Of a stretch of 12,079 nt of DNA, positions 11,771 to 12,079 are shown one piece after another. Position numbers and translations under genes: made by a program. This DNA comes from Rickettsiales bacterium (GTDB taxonomy: Bacteria > Pseudomonadota > Alphaproteobacteria > Rs-D84), in assembly GCA_031273075.1 (NCBI GenBank), contig JAISSM010000066.1, positions 1 to 12,079 of the forward strand. Reading direction: 5' to 3'. Each line of letters opens with the position of its first letter. Positions within the stretch are counted from its first letter, which is position 1. The notes under the pieces were generated by a model. It searched no databases. It was not told where the DNA came from and saw only the letters and a list, made by a program, of their open reading frames with translations.

Positions 11771-11798
11771 TTTATAATTTATAATTAATAATTTATAA
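11771..11798. repeat. Heptamer tandem array, unit TTTATAA
   Basis: TTTATAA, TTTATAA, TTAATAA, TTTATAA in unbroken 7-bp phase, ending 11 bases before the rlmE stop codon. Confidence 0.85.
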
Positions 11799-11809
11799 TT
11801 ATTTGCATG

Positions 11810-12079
11810 TTATTTATGAAATCCTGTCGCGACGAGGAACATCTCCACGCTGTCTTTGCGGCTGGCCGCCGGTTTCACCTGTTTGACCGTTTCGAACCGT
11901 TTCTTTATTTCCAACGCCAGCGCGGGCAGGGCGCCGCCCGCAAAACTTTTCGCAACAAACGCGCCCCCCGGCTTAAGGCGCCGTTTTGCAAAATCAAACG
12001 CCGATTCAAGCAACGCCATTTGTCTTAAATGATCCGCCGATTTGTGGCCCGTAGTATTCGGCGCCATGTCCGACAGCAC
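11810..12079 (-). CDS. rlmE: 23S rRNA (uridine-2552-2'-O)-methyltransferase RlmE (FtsJ), C-terminal part
   Basis: Partial: the gene enters from beyond the right edge, and the last ~89 residues are visible. RlmE transfers a methyl group from S-adenosylmethionine to U2552 in the ribosomal A loop during late 50S assembly. Family hallmarks are clear: LSDMAPNTTGHKSADHLRQM (catalytic Asp in SDMAPN), LKPGGAFVAKSFAG (catalytic Lys), and the C-terminal VKPAASRKDSVEMFLVATGF (catalytic Glu). It ends GFHK, as is usual for alphaproteobacterial versions that finish just after the VATGF strand. It converges with the sensor-kinase gene across heptamer arrays and a hairpin. Confidence 0.95.
   Translation of the reverse strand: MLSDMAPNTTGHKSADHLRQMALLESAFDFAKRRLKPGGAFVAKSFAGGALPALALEIKKRFETVKQVKPAASRKDSVEMFLVATGFHK

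Overview
The window looks like a chromosomal segment of a proteobacterium, most likely an uncultured alphaproteobacterium with a compact, host-associated type of genome. This is an inference from the style of DnaK, RuvB, RlmE and an OmpR/EnvZ-type pair; no rRNA or other phylogenetic marker is present. Coding DNA is GC-rich with many GCG/GCC/GAC codons. The gaps between genes are AT-rich and packed with short repeats and hairpins. No insertion sequence, transposase, tRNA, rRNA or CRISPR array was seen.

Layout: (1) 1-832 holds hairpin and heptamer repeats, then a minus-strand secreted cysteine protein with a glycine-zipper segment. (2) 833-1748 holds an unknown gene, paralogue A, with its promoter, and a block of three hairpins after it. 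(3) 1767-3823 is a stand-alone dnaK with its own promoter and terminator. (4) 3822-4770 is a repeat-rich gap and a COG2945-type alpha/beta hydrolase that has lost its catalytic residues. (5) 4771-7282 begins with an 86-bp inverted-repeat element, followed by ruvB, whose mRNA looks leaderless, and a 4-bp-overlapping gene that resembles a divergent RelA/SpoT synthetase domain. (6) 7277-8317 carries a second copy of the 86-bp element and then paralogue B, with the same promoter and the same three-hairpin block as paralogue A. (7) 8315-8714 contains a 47-codon minus-strand ORF and a strongly structured non-coding region. (8) 8762-9706 is a secreted six-cysteine protein. (9) 9726-11698 is a two-component system, with a short OmpR-like regulator and an EnvZ-like kinase. 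(10) 11810-12079 is the C-terminal part of RlmE (FtsJ) on the minus strand.

The most striking feature runs across the whole window: nearly every intergenic gap carries a tandem array with exactly 7-bp periodicity. The unit sequence differs from gap to gap (GAATCCC, TGCTACC, GCAAATA, TTAATTA, GGGATTC, CATATCA, TTAACAG, CAGTCAA, TTATCAA, TTTATAA), and arrays often start at or next to a stop codon. This resembles the heptameric STRR repeats of cyanobacteria, but in a different lineage.

Two other signals stand out. The first is the duplicated cassette of unknown gene, 35-bp identical promoter and three-hairpin block. The second is the structured region at 8478-8714, which could be an attenuator-type leader for the small ORF, a free-standing RNA, or a tracrRNA-like relic. 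The housekeeping genes (dnaK, ruvB, rlmE, two-component pair) show no obvious functional link to the unknown genes beyond the ruvB/RelA-like overlap.
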